This document shows positions 1 through 8,851 of a stretch of 64,000 bases of DNA, one piece after another. A model generated the notes under the pieces. That model searched no databases and was not told the DNA's origin. It saw nothing but the letters and a program-made list of their open reading frames with translations. Position 1 is the stretch's first letter; each line of letters starts with the position of its first letter. Source of the DNA: Gemmatimonadota bacterium (GTDB taxonomy: Bacteria; JAAXHH01); contig JAPOZT010000034.1 in the NCBI GenBank assembly GCA_026705925.1, positions 248,001 through 312,000 of the forward strand. The letters run 5' to 3'. Made by a program: the position numbers and the translations under genes.

Positions 1-228
1 CATTTCGGCCGAGACGTCGACGCCGAGCACCTCCCCGGCGTCGACCTGTTTCAGCTTGCGCGTGTAGAACCCCTCGCCGCAGGCCAGGTCGAGCGCCTTC
101 ACCCCGTTGATGTCACCGAGCATATCGAAAAGCGTGTATTCCTCGATGTATTTTCGAAAGGACAGTTGCTTGGAGTCTTTGTAGGCCCCGGCGATGGCGT
201 CGTATTCGGATTCGTTTGGTTGCGACAT
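1..228 (-). CDS. Class I SAM-dependent methyltransferase, N-terminal part (cut by window edge)
   Basis: The first 76 codons of a minus-strand gene are present; the rest lies off the left edge. The start is the ATG at 226-228. Residues around 44-55 read ALDLACGEGFYT, the glycine-rich motif I that binds S-adenosylmethionine in Rossmann-fold methyltransferases, followed by an acidic strand end (VLGVDVS). The segment upstream of motif I is short, as in small UbiE/COQ5-like or Methyltransf_11/25 proteins. The methyl acceptor cannot be told from this fragment. Confidence 0.8.
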   Translation of the reverse strand, partial: MSQPNESEYDAIAGAYKDSKQLSFRKYIEEYTLFDMLGDINGVKALDLACGEGFYTRKLKQVDAGEVLGVDVSAEM

Positions 229-446
229 ATGGATTCCCCTTTGATTTACCTCTCACATTATACCTGAACAGAACGGCGTTTCAAGTTCCATTGTCCTATC
301 CGTAAGCGATTTACACGACCCGCATGCCCGTGCGCGTCGCCCGCAATTCCGTTGACGTTACGCCTTCTTCCACTTAGTTTTCCCATTATTTGAAAAACCG
401 GATCTCATCATAAAAGTAATGCGTCCCGTTTCCCAGCGGAGCCCCC

Positions 447-1949
447 GTGAACGTCATCTGCGTCTGCCTGGACACCTTTCGCGCCGACATCATCGGCCCG
501 GGCAGAAAGTACAGTCACGCGTACACGCCCAATCTCGACGCCTTCCACCGTGGCAGCATCCGGTTCAACCGCGCCTTTGGCGAGGGGCAGCCCACGCTTC
601 AGGTGCGAAGAGCGCTGTATACCGGGATGCGCAGCTTCCCGTGGCGGTACAACTTCGACCGGCGCGGCCACTGGCATCACGCCCCGGGCTGGCACAAGAT
701 CCCGCCGGAGCAGGATACGATCGCGGAGGTGCTGCTGGAACGGGGGTACCTGACGGCCCTCATCGCCGACACGTATCACATGTTCAAGCCCACCATGAAC
801 TTCTCCCGGGGGTTCGCCCACCTGGATTTCGTGCGGGGACAGGAATCGGACAACTGGAAGAGCGGCGATCCGAAACTCGTCGAGGCGCAACTCGCCCGGC
901 ACGTGAGGCAGCCCGTGGACATGTTGAAACATACGGGCCTGGTGAACTACCTGCTGAACCAGCGCCACAGGAAGGACAAGGACGACTACCAGTGCGCCCG
1001 GGTGTTCAACTCGGCCTGCGCGTGGCTTGCCGACAACCATACGGCGGGGCCTTTCTTCCTGTGGATCGACAGCTTCGATCCTCACGAGCCCTGGGACCCG
1101 CCGACGGAATACGCCGACCGGTATTTCGAACACGACGGCCTCGATTTCATCGTGCCCGGTCCCGCATACGCCCGTGACGGATCGGGCGGAACCGGCGGAT
1201 CGGGCGGATCAGACAGGTCAGGCCAATCAGGCGGGCCAGGCGGGCCATCGGAAGCAGAACTCCGGCGCATCGAGGCGTTGTACCTGGGGGAGGTCACCCT
1301 GGTGGACGAGTACGTGGGCCGGTTGCTGAATGCGGTGGCGGACCGGAACCTCCTCGATGAAACCCTGATCGTGATCCTGTCGGACCATGGGACCCAGTTG
1401 CTCGACCAGGGGAGCTTCGGCAAGGGACCGAACGAACTGCATCCCTTCAATACCCAACTCAACCTCATGATGCGTGTACCCGGCGGTCCGACGGACATGG
1501 ACGTGGACGCCTTCGTGCAGAACCACGACCTCATGCCCACGCTGCTCGGTCGGCTCGGGGTACGGGCGGACTGGACGGACGGCGAGGACATGTGGCCGCT
1601 GGTCACGGGTGAAAAGGCCGCCATCCGTGATCGGATCGTGACCGGGTGGGCATCCTTCATCACGGGCAACGCTGTGGGCCGGGCCAGTGTGCGGGACGAC
1701 CGCTGGAACTTCTGCACGTCGGTGGGCTACGAGGACGAGAACGGCGATGAACTTTTCGACCTGGAGGACGAACCGGAAGAACGGCGGAATGTCGCAGGAC
1801 AGCATCCTGACGTTGTCTCGGAGCGTCGTGGCGACGTGGAAGCGGTCCTGGGTCAGCCCCTTCCCGGCCGGATGGTGGAGGTATGCGATCCCGCCCCTGC
1901 GCCCATGACGCACTGGCTGGAGCAACGGTTGCGGAGGCGGCAGGATTGA
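447..1949 (+). CDS. Sulfatase/alkaline-phosphatase superfamily hydrolase with Thr at the nucleophile position
   Basis: A 500-residue protein starting at GTG with a GGAG-like sequence just upstream. Metal-site motifs of the alkaline phosphatase superfamily are visible: CLDTFRAD at 7-14, DPHEPWDPP near 212-220 and SDHGTQ near 312. In true sulfatases the nucleophile is the Cys or Ser of C/S-x-P-S-R, converted to formylglycine; here the aligned motif is PTLQVRRALYTG, which puts Thr50 in that place. Thr is the nucleophile in phospho-transferring relatives such as LtaS, so phosphoester or phosphonate hydrolysis is as likely as sulfate-ester hydrolysis. Residues about 244-267 are a Gly/Ser-rich repeat insert between conserved blocks. 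No signal peptide is seen, so it is probably cytoplasmic. Substrate unknown. Confidence 0.85.
   Translation: MNVICVCLDTFRADIIGPGRKYSHAYTPNLDAFHRGSIRFNRAFGEGQPTLQVRRALYTGMRSFPWRYNFDRRGHWHHAPGWHKIPPEQDTIAEVLLERGYLTALIADTYHMFKPTMNFSRGFAHLDFVRGQESDNWKSGDPKLVEAQLARHVRQPVDMLKHTGLVNYLLNQRHRKDKDDYQCARVFNSACAWLADNHTAGPFFLWIDSFDPHEPWDPPTEYADRYFEHDGLDFIVPGPAYARDGSGGTGGSGGSDRSGQSGGPGGPSEAELRRIEALYLGEVTLVDEYVGRLLNAVADRNLLDETLIVILSDHGTQLLDQGSFGKGPNELHPFNTQLNLMMRVPGGPTDMDVDAFVQNHDLMPTLLGRLGVRADWTDGEDMWPLVTGEKAAIRDRIVTGWASFITGNAVGRASVRDDRWNFCTSVGYEDENGDELFDLEDEPEERRNVAGQHPDVVSERRGDVEAVLGQPLPGRMVEVCDPAPAPMTHWLEQRLRRRQD
1177..1247 (+). repeat. In-frame Gly/Ser-rich degenerate repeat inside the sulfatase-like gene
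   Basis: Repeated 9-nt-like units built on ggcggatcg/ggatcaggc code for a GSGGTGGSGGSD-type linker. The insert sits between conserved blocks of the enzyme and keeps the frame. Confidence 0.7.
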
Positions 1950-2134
1950 ACCATGGGTGTGTGCGTCGTTATCGTCGTCGGAACTGATTGCGCTGGCCTT
2001 ATGGGGATGCGACCTGTGGAGATGTAATTCCTGAGGATGCGATCCGTGGAGGTTCAGATACACATGTACAATTGTACAACTGAAATGCGCACGCCTGAAA
2101 TGTGCATGCCTGGGATCGAGCCTGCGGAGTGGCC

Positions 2135-2917
2135 ATGCGACTAGCGGACAAGGCCGCGATCGTGACGGGCGCGGGGGACGGAATAGGACGGGGTATCGCG
2201 CTGGCACTCGCCCGGGAAGGCGCCGCGGTGGCGGTGTGTGACATCAATGTCGAAACCGTCGCGGAGACCGGCCGCCTGGTCGCGGACACGGGCCGGCCCG
2301 TCCTGGCGGAGGCGCTGGATATCACCGATCACGGCCTGGTCCGGTCCTTCGTGGACGACGCGGCGTCCCGGTTCCGCAGGATCGACGTCCTGGTCAACAA
2401 CGCCGCCATCATGCCCGTAAGCCCTATCGAGGACCAGGACGAGGAGACCATGGCCCGCATCCTCTCCGTCAACCTCCTGGCGCCGGCCGTCTTCAGCAAG
2501 TACTGCATTCCGCATATGCGTGCCGCGGGCGGCGGATCGATCATCCACATGGCCAGCGTGACGGGCCATAACGGCCATCCGGGCGTGGCCGTCTACGGGG
2601 CGACGAAGGGCGGGCTGATCGCCCTGGCCCGGGGCCAGGCCATGGAACTGGCCGAGGACCGGATCAGGGTCAACACGGTTTCGCCCGGCACGGTGGATTC
2701 GCCCATGCTGCACAACTTCGTGAAGGAGAACGCCGGAGACCCGGAGGCGGCGCTCAGGGCTTTCGACCGCCTGCACCCCATCGGCCGGGTCGCTACCATC
2801 GGGGAGGTCGCCAACGTCTTCGTTTTCCTGGCGAGCGACGAATCCAGCGACATCACGGCGACGGACATCCGGTGCGACGGCGGCTACGCGGTCCAGGGAC
2901 GACAGCCGACCGAATAG
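2135..2917 (+). CDS. Short-chain dehydrogenase/reductase (SDR)
   Basis: The protein has 260 residues from the ATG at 2135, which has GGAG five bases upstream; the reading frame stays open to 2102 but that extension is not SDR-like. Classical SDR marks are clear: TGAGDGIG cofactor loop at 11-18, an Asp at the end of the second strand (VCDIN) that favours NAD(H) over NADP(H), VNNAA, the catalytic Ser in MASVTG and YGATK with the catalytic Tyr and Lys. It is an NAD-dependent alcohol/ketone oxidoreductase of unknown substrate. It lies 44 bp before a sugar-isomerase-like gene on the same strand, suggesting a shared carbohydrate or polyol pathway. Confidence 0.92.
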   Translation: MRLADKAAIVTGAGDGIGRGIALALAREGAAVAVCDINVETVAETGRLVADTGRPVLAEALDITDHGLVRSFVDDAASRFRRIDVLVNNAAIMPVSPIEDQDEETMARILSVNLLAPAVFSKYCIPHMRAAGGGSIIHMASVTGHNGHPGVAVYGATKGGLIALARGQAMELAEDRIRVNTVSPGTVDSPMLHNFVKENAGDPEAALRAFDRLHPIGRVATIGEVANVFVFLASDESSDITATDIRCDGGYAVQGRQPTE

Positions 2918-2961
2918 CGACAGGCAATGTCGGCAATGAGCACCAGCGGCAAGGAGAATCT

Positions 2962-3981
2962 ATGTCAGTAGGGGTTTGCGCGTACTCGTTCAACACGGGA
3001 TACGACGCCTTTCAGCTCATGGACATGGCCGTCCAACACGGCCTCGCCGGCGTGGAGTTCCCACCCGACGACTGCCTCCCCGATCTGTCCCCGGCCTCGC
3101 TGGAGCGGGCCCGTGCCCGGGCCGAGGAGAACGGGTTGTACGTCGTGGCGGATGGCGGCCAGGTCGAGGGTGAGATGCTGCGCCGCCTGATTCCCGCGGC
3201 CGCGAGCCTCGGCGCCTCGACGTTGCGCGTGGTCATGAGCGGCGTACTCGGCGGCGACCGCAGGCCGCTGTCGGGCCGGTGGAACGCCCATCTCGCCGGG
3301 TGCAGGGATATCCTGCGCGAGGCGCTGCCCCTGGCCGAGGAACACGGGGTGACCATCGCGGTGGAGAACCATTCGGACGCCACGTCCCACGACATGTGCT
3401 GGCTTTGCGAGGAACTGGACAGCGCGTACATCGGCATCACGCTCGACGTGGGCAATGTGCTGGCGGTCTGCGAGGAGCCTTTCGGATACACGGAACGCAT
3501 CCTCCCTTTCCTGAAGCATGTCCACTTCAAGGACTACACGATCCATCCCACCGACGAGGGGTATCGCATCGCGCGGTGTTCGCTGGGCAGCGGCGTGGTC
3601 GACTATCCCGGCCTGCTTTCCCTGATCGACGGATACCGGGAACAGCCCGGCCGGGCTGACTCGGACGGCCGGCGCGGCCAGGCGGTCCAGCCCGGCCAGA
3701 TCACGAAAACCATCGAACTGGGCGCCATCTACGCCCGGCACGTGCGCATGCTCATGGATGACTACTGGGCGGAATACCCCGACCGCGACATCAGGGACAT
3801 GTTGCCGTTTCTGCGGCTGTACTGGTCCCACGTCCGTCCCGTCGGGGAAGACTGGCGCACGCCCAGGGAGAAGGACGAATCCACCGAGGACCTGAAGGCA
3901 TACGAGACGCGCGAGTTCGAAGAAAGCGTCGCCTACCTGAAAGAAATCGGGGCCGTTCGGACGGACTCCGGCACATCCTGA
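2962..3981 (+). CDS. Sugar phosphate isomerase/epimerase-like TIM-barrel protein
   Basis: Start chosen at ATG 2962, preceded by AAGGAG; an open frame to 2872 overlaps the SDR end and is not credible. The 339-residue protein matches the xylose-isomerase-like TIM barrel (AP_endonuc_2): the metal-ligand strands read VAVENHSD, ITLDVGN and HVHFKDY. Family members isomerise or epimerise sugars and inositols, or act as dehydratases, with a divalent metal. Residues about 227-246 are a Gly/Gln/Asp-rich insert containing two copies of a QPG motif, a repeat-like expansion as in other genes here. Probably co-transcribed with the SDR upstream. Confidence 0.85.
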   Translation: MSVGVCAYSFNTGYDAFQLMDMAVQHGLAGVEFPPDDCLPDLSPASLERARARAEENGLYVVADGGQVEGEMLRRLIPAAASLGASTLRVVMSGVLGGDRRPLSGRWNAHLAGCRDILREALPLAEEHGVTIAVENHSDATSHDMCWLCEELDSAYIGITLDVGNVLAVCEEPFGYTERILPFLKHVHFKDYTIHPTDEGYRIARCSLGSGVVDYPGLLSLIDGYREQPGRADSDGRRGQAVQPGQITKTIELGAIYARHVRMLMDDYWAEYPDRDIRDMLPFLRLYWSHVRPVGEDWRTPREKDESTEDLKAYETREFEESVAYLKEIGAVRTDSGTS

Positions 3982-4050
3982 GCCAGGCGGGCCGATTCCA
4001 TGCGTACCTCCCATCAAACCGGCGACCCAATTGAATAGAAAGCGGTTGAA

Positions 4051-5094
4051 ATGAATATGACGCGGCTGGACCAATCGGACATGCACGGGTCCATCGGATC
4101 GATACCCGACCAGATGGAGGCGGCCTGGGAGGCCATGGCTGGTCGCGCTTTCCCCGACGCCTGCCGGAATGTCAATCACGTGGTCCTGTCGGGCATGGGC
4201 GGATCGGCCCTGGGCGCCCACCTGTTACAGGACGTCTTCCGCGACCGGCTGCGCGTGCCGGTGACCGTCGTATCCGATTATACGGCCCCTTCGTGGATCG
4301 ACGAGCGGACTCTTATCGTGCTGTCCAGCTACTCCGGCGGCACGGAGGAAGTGATGGCCATGGCGGAACACGGCCTGTCCAGGGGGATACCGATGATCGC
4401 CCTGACCACGGGAGGCGACCTGGAAGCGTTCGCCGGGCGCCATGGACTGCCGGCCGTGGTGTTCGGCAGCGAGCTCAACACCTGTGGGCAGCCGCGGATC
4501 GGCCTGGGCTACGCGGTCACCTACCTCCTGGCGATGTTCCGGCAACTGGGGTTCGTGGAGCTGGCCGAAACCGAGGTGACGAGCGCCCTCATGCTGCTCC
4601 GGGAGACCAACCCGGTTTACGCTGCGCCCGGTGAGGAGAACCCCGCCTATGAGTTGGCCTCGGCCACGCGGGGGAAGTCGATCCTGATCATGGCTTCCGA
4701 GCATCTCACGGGCAACGCCCACATCCTGGCCAACCAGTGGAACGAGAACGCCAAGAACCTGGCCGTCTGGTTCGCCATACCGGAGTTGAATCACCATCTG
4801 CTCGAAGGGATGACCCACCCCGCGGAGCACCGGGACGGACTCGCCGCCGTGCTGATCCAGTCCGGCCTGTACGATCCGCGCAACCGGCGTCGCCACGAGA
4901 TCACCCGCACGCTACTCGAGCAGCAGGGGATCGCGTGTTCCGTCGTAACGCCCCGGGGAGAGACGGCGCTCGAGCAGGCCTGCGACCTGCTTCTGCTCGG
5001 TACCTACGCCAGTTTCTACCAGGCAATTATGAACGACGTCGATCCGTCGCCCATACCCTGGGTCGATCAGTTCAAGCAACTGATGGCCACGTGA
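4051..5094 (+). CDS. Bifunctional phosphoglucose/phosphomannose isomerase (SIS domain)
   Basis: The protein has 347 residues with two SIS (sugar isomerase) lobes. The first carries SGMGGSALGAHLL near 50-62 and SSYSGGTEEVM near 92-102, the phosphosugar-binding loops. The C-terminal half has the PGI/PMI signature region with a conserved WNENAKNLA segment and acidic and His residues (HHLLEGMTHP). The length fits the archaeal-type bifunctional PGI/PMI (about 300-350 residues), which interconverts glucose-6-P, fructose-6-P and mannose-6-P in the cytoplasm. A second ATG two codons downstream is an alternative start. It follows the isomerase-like gene by 69 bp on the same strand. Confidence 0.88.
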   Translation: MNMTRLDQSDMHGSIGSIPDQMEAAWEAMAGRAFPDACRNVNHVVLSGMGGSALGAHLLQDVFRDRLRVPVTVVSDYTAPSWIDERTLIVLSSYSGGTEEVMAMAEHGLSRGIPMIALTTGGDLEAFAGRHGLPAVVFGSELNTCGQPRIGLGYAVTYLLAMFRQLGFVELAETEVTSALMLLRETNPVYAAPGEENPAYELASATRGKSILIMASEHLTGNAHILANQWNENAKNLAVWFAIPELNHHLLEGMTHPAEHRDGLAAVLIQSGLYDPRNRRRHEITRTLLEQQGIACSVVTPRGETALEQACDLLLLGTYASFYQAIMNDVDPSPIPWVDQFKQLMAT

Positions 5095-5152
5095 ACCCAC
5101 CCGCCGGGATGACGGTCCCGTACCCGGACTACACATCGAGAGACGGTAAGGT

Positions 5153-8100
5153 ATGAGTGAAATCGTCACCTACCTGCGGGGAAAGACACTGCTGATCACC
5201 GGCGCCACCGGTTTCCTTGCGAAAGCGGTCGTGGAGAAGATCCTGCGTTGCGCCCCGGAGGTCGGCCGCGTCTATCTGGTCGTCCGGGCCCGCCGGAGGA
5301 AGGACGGCACCACGCTGACGGCGCGGGAACGGGTGGAGGAGGAGATCTTCCAGTCCGCCGCCTTCGCCCGGCTGCGCGAGACCCACGGCGATCGATTCGC
5401 CGATATCATGGGCGCTAAGGTCCACGCCGTCGAGGGCGATCTTACCCTGGACCATCTCGGACTGGAACCGGACCTGTACCGCCGGCTCGCGGCGGAAGTA
5501 GACGTCGTGCTCACCTGCGCGGCTTCCGTGACCTTCGACGAAGAAATCGACGCCGCCCTCCAGCTCAACACGCTCGGTGCGCGGCGCATGATGGAATTCG
5601 CCAAGTCGTGCGGAGACGCCACGCTGGTCCACGTCTCGACGGCCTACGTCAACGGCCAGACCAAGGGTCGCATTCCCGAAGCCCCGCCCCGTCCGGACTG
5701 GTCCATGGCCCAGGAAATGGGGCGAAGCGACGCGCCCTTCGACCTGGAACGGGAAATACGGGACATAATTACCAGAGCGGATGAGATCCACGACGACTCC
5801 CGGTCGCCGGAACAGCAGGATCGTTTTAGGAAGATGGCGCTGCAGCAGAACCCGAATCCGACGCAGCGCTGGCTGGACGCCCAGATGGAGACTTTCCGCA
5901 AGCGTTGGCTCAAGGAACGGCTCATCGAAGAGGGCATGCGCCGCGGGCAGCAGTGGGGATGGCACGACAGCTATACCCTGACGAAGGCCATGGGCGAGCA
6001 GTTGATCGTCAAGCACCGGGGCGACCTGCCCACGGCCATCATTCGGCCGTCCATCGTGGAAAGCGCGCTGGTCGAGCCCGAACCGGGATGGATCGAGGGG
6101 CTCAAGGTGGCCGACCCGCTCATCGACGCGGTGAGCAAGGGGCGCCTGCCGGACTTCCCCGGCCAGAAAGACATGATCGTGGACATCATCCCGGTGGACA
6201 TCGTGGCCAACACGACCCTGGCGGCCATGGCGCACACGGCCCGGGAAGGCGGGATCGGCGTGTACCACGTATCGACGGGTGACCGGAATCCCGTCCTCTT
6301 CCATCAGGCCTTCGAACACTCCTACGAGTACTTTCGGAAGAACCCCCGCCTGAACCGGAACAACGAACCCATACCGATCCAGCGATGGACCTACCCGACG
6401 CTTGGCCAGTTCCGGCGCCGGTACAACCTGCGCTACGTCTACCCCCTGAACGCCGCGTTGTGGACGTTAAGCCGCTTCACCCGGATCACCCTGCTGAACA
6501 ACCTGAAGCGCAGAATCACCGTGATGAAGTCGGCGATCTCGCGGATGCTGTACTACGCCGCGATCTACAGTCCCTACACGTCCCTGGAATGCACCTTCGA
6601 TACGGACCGCACGGTAAAGTTGCACGAAAGCCTGGATCCGGAGGACCGGCTGCTCTTCAACGGCGACGTCTCCAGGATCCACTGGAAGACGTATTTCCAG
6701 GAAATCCATATCCCCGGCCTGAAACGCCACGTGCTGAAGACCGATGAGCCGAAGCCCGCGGTCACGGAAGAAGAGGAGGTGGCGGAGCGGTCCGGGTTCG
6801 CCCAGGCCGGGGAGGACGCCCTGCCCCATCTCGATACGCTGACGGACATACTGGCCAAGAGCGCGGACACGTACGGAGACAAGACCGCGCTGCAGATGCA
6901 GCGGGACGATGGCTGGATCCGCTATTCCTACAAGGACGTGTTCGCCCTGGCCGGGCACATCGGCTGGCAGTGGCGGTCCAGCGGCCTGCATCCGGGCGAC
7001 CGGGTCTTGCTCTTCTCGGAGAACCGGCCCGAATGGGGAATCGCCTGTTTCGCCGGGATGGTGGCCGGAGCCGTGCTCGTGCCCGTGGACCGCCGGTCGA
7101 CGCCCCAGGAAGTCTGGCGCATTGCCCGGTTCACCGAATCGAGGGCCATCCTCTGCACACAAGGCGGTCACGCATTGCTCACGGCGTCGGCGGAGCCCGG
7201 CGACGTAGAGAAGCCCGGCAACGCGGCGGAACCCGGTGGCGCACCGACGGAGCCCGGCGTCGAACCGGCGGAGCCCGGCGGCGACGTCATGTTCTGGAAT
7301 ATCGAAAACCACGGACTGCCGTTCGACGCACCTCGACGGCCCGCGACGCCCGTCATCCTGAACGAGGAGCCACCCCCATGGGCGCCGGTAGAACCCGATT
7401 CTCCGGCCGCCATCATGTTCACCCGGGGCATGGCGGCCGAATCCCACGGTGTCGTGCTGACTCATCGGAACTTCGTTTCCAACCTGCTGTCCCTCGCCGA
7501 GATCCTGCGCGCCTACCGGACCGACCATTTCCTGTCCCTGCTGCCCATGAGCCAGGCCCTGGAGTTCACGGGCGGATTCCTCATGCCCTTCTACGCGGGC
7601 GCGACCATTACCTATACCACGTCGGTACGGCCGCGGTCCCTGGTCGGCCTGATGGATGAAACCGGGGTCAACTGCCTGATCGCGGCGCCCCGGTTATTCG
7701 GGTTGCTGCACGGGTCGCTGCGGCAAACGGCCGAAAAAACCGGCGATAGCGTCGTTTCCCGCATGCGGCTGCTGGTCAGCGGAGGCGGCACGCTCGATTC
7801 AGACCTGTACCACGCCTATCGGGAGATCGGCCTGACGATCCACGAGGGATACGGGCTCACGGAAGCGGCCCCGGTCGTGACCGTAAATCCCATGGACCGA
7901 AGCAAACCCTCTTCCGTCGGCGTGGCCCTGCCGGCGGTAGACGTTGAAATCCAGGCCCCCGACACGGATGGCGACGGCGAGATCATCGTGCGCGGGAACA
8001 ACGTCATGCAGGGGTACTACCGAAACCCCACGGCGACGGAGAACCGCCTCCGCGGCGGGTGGCTTCACACAGGGGACATCGGGCGCATCGACCGCGACGG

Positions 8101-8851
8101 CTATCTGTATATCTCGGACCGCCTGGAGCGCCTGGACCAGGCCGCCGGAGCCGCGAGGTCCGCCGGAGCCGCGAGGTCCACCGGGGCCGCGACGGCCTTC
8201 TTCGACGTGGACGGCACCATCGTGGACGCGACGATCGTACACTACTACGCTTTTTACAGGACCTGGGGGTATTCCGCCCCGCGGCGTCTCCTCTGGACCA
8301 TCGGATTCCTGCCGAAAGTCCTCTATTACATCGTCCTGGACAAGATCAGCAGAAGTCGTTTCATCCAGTCGTTCTACCGGCAGTACCGGGGTTTCGGTCG
8401 CGGGGAATGCGTATCGAGGAGCGAGCAGCTTTTCGAGAAAGTCATGCGTCCACGCATGTACGCCGGGGCCGTCGATCGCATTCGGGCGCACCAGCAACGG
8501 GGCGAGCGCGTGGTCCTGGTCACCGGGTCCCTGGATTTCGTCATGGAGCCGCTGGCGGAATACACCAAGGCGGACGACCTCATCGCCCTTTCCATGAAGG
8601 AAGAGGGCGGCCGGCTGACCGGCGAGACGGAAGGGCCGCCCATCGGTGACGAGGCGAAGGCCCGAATCGTTCGGGACTACGCCGATCGCCGCGGCATCGA
8701 CCTGGCCCGGTGCTATGCCTATGCCGACAGCAGTTCTGACGAGCCCATGTTGCGCGTGGCAGGGCATGCCGTCGCCGTTAACCCCGGCGGGAAGCTGAAG
8801 AAAGCCGCGGATGCCGGCGGATGGGAAGTCGTGCACTGGACCCATGTATGA
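5153..8851 (+). CDS. Trimodular fusion: fatty acyl-CoA reductase + truncated AMP-binding domain + HAD-IB phosphatase
   Basis: A 1,232-residue single frame. Residues 1-540 form a fatty acyl-CoA reductase: TGATGFLAK NADP loop at about 17-25, catalytic YTLTK near 275, and a FAR_C-like region with an RRYNLRY segment. This family reduces acyl thioesters to fatty alcohols. Residues 555-990 form an acyl-CoA synthetase-type adenylation domain, but the P-loop normally reading TSGTTGxPKG is FTRGMAAESHG, and the protein leaves the fold just after GWLHTGDIG...YISDRLERL, so the C-terminal lid with the catalytic Lys is absent. Residues 1010-1232 form a complete HAD-IB phosphatase (FFDVDGTIVDA, VTGSLDF, GDEAKA, DSSSDEP). 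Two repeat linkers separate the parts. Its stop overlaps the next start (ATGA). Likely part of fatty alcohol, wax or ether-lipid metabolism; the roles of modules 2 and 3 are uncertain. Confidence 0.88.
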   Translation: MSEIVTYLRGKTLLITGATGFLAKAVVEKILRCAPEVGRVYLVVRARRRKDGTTLTARERVEEEIFQSAAFARLRETHGDRFADIMGAKVHAVEGDLTLDHLGLEPDLYRRLAAEVDVVLTCAASVTFDEEIDAALQLNTLGARRMMEFAKSCGDATLVHVSTAYVNGQTKGRIPEAPPRPDWSMAQEMGRSDAPFDLEREIRDIITRADEIHDDSRSPEQQDRFRKMALQQNPNPTQRWLDAQMETFRKRWLKERLIEEGMRRGQQWGWHDSYTLTKAMGEQLIVKHRGDLPTAIIRPSIVESALVEPEPGWIEGLKVADPLIDAVSKGRLPDFPGQKDMIVDIIPVDIVANTTLAAMAHTAREGGIGVYHVSTGDRNPVLFHQAFEHSYEYFRKNPRLNRNNEPIPIQRWTYPTLGQFRRRYNLRYVYPLNAALWTLSRFTRITLLNNLKRRITVMKSAISRMLYYAAIYSPYTSLECTFDTDRTVKLHESLDPEDRLLFNGDVSRIHWKTYFQEIHIPGLKRHVLKTDEPKPAVTEEEEVAERSGFAQAGEDALPHLDTLTDILAKSADTYGDKTALQMQRDDGWIRYSYKDVFALAGHIGWQWRSSGLHPGDRVLLFSENRPEWGIACFAGMVAGAVLVPVDRRSTPQEVWRIARFTESRAILCTQGGHALLTASAEPGDVEKPGNAAEPGGAPTEPGVEPAEPGGDVMFWNIENHGLPFDAPRRPATPVILNEEPPPWAPVEPDSPAAIMFTRGMAAESHGVVLTHRNFVSNLLSLAEILRAYRTDHFLSLLPMSQALEFTGGFLMPFYAGATITYTTSVRPRSLVGLMDETGVNCLIAAPRLFGLLHGSLRQTAEKTGDSVVSRMRLLVSGGGTLDSDLYHAYREIGLTIHEGYGLTEAAPVVTVNPMDRSKPSSVGVALPAVDVEIQAPDTDGDGEIIVRGNNVMQGYYRNPTATENRLRGGWLHTGDIGRIDRDGYLYISDRLERLDQAAGAARSAGAARSTGAATAFFDVDGTIVDATIVHYYAFYRTWGYSAPRRLLWTIGFLPKVLYYIVLDKISRSRFIQSFYRQYRGFGRGECVSRSEQLFEKVMRPRMYAGAVDRIRAHQQRGERVVLVTGSLDFVMEPLAEYTKADDLIALSMKEEGGRLTGETEGPPIGDEAKARIVRDYADRRGIDLARCYAYADSSSDEPMLRVAGHAVAVNPGGKLKKAADAGGWEVVHWTHV
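7190..7286 (+). repeat. In-frame 18-21 nt repeat coding for a Glu-Pro-Gly-rich linker
   Basis: Five variants of a GAGCCCGGCG unit spaced 18-21 nt code for an AEPGD/EKPGN/AEPGG-type series inside the adenylation module of the acyl reductase fusion. It interrupts a region that is normally compact in AMP-binding enzymes. Confidence 0.8.
8143..8196 (+). repeat. 18-nt tandem repeat at the adenylation/HAD junction
   Basis: Three 18-nt units (CGCCGGAGCCGCGAGGTC and variants) code for an AGAARS repeat. It joins the point where the adenylation domain is truncated to the start of the HAD domain, so it may mark the site of the domain fusion or deletion. Confidence 0.85.

Noticed and set aside
2965..4221. 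418-codon minus-strand frame opposite the isomerase and PGI/PMI genes
   Set aside because: No domain pattern, Pro/Arg/Gly-rich composition and overlap with recognised genes mark it as a shadow.
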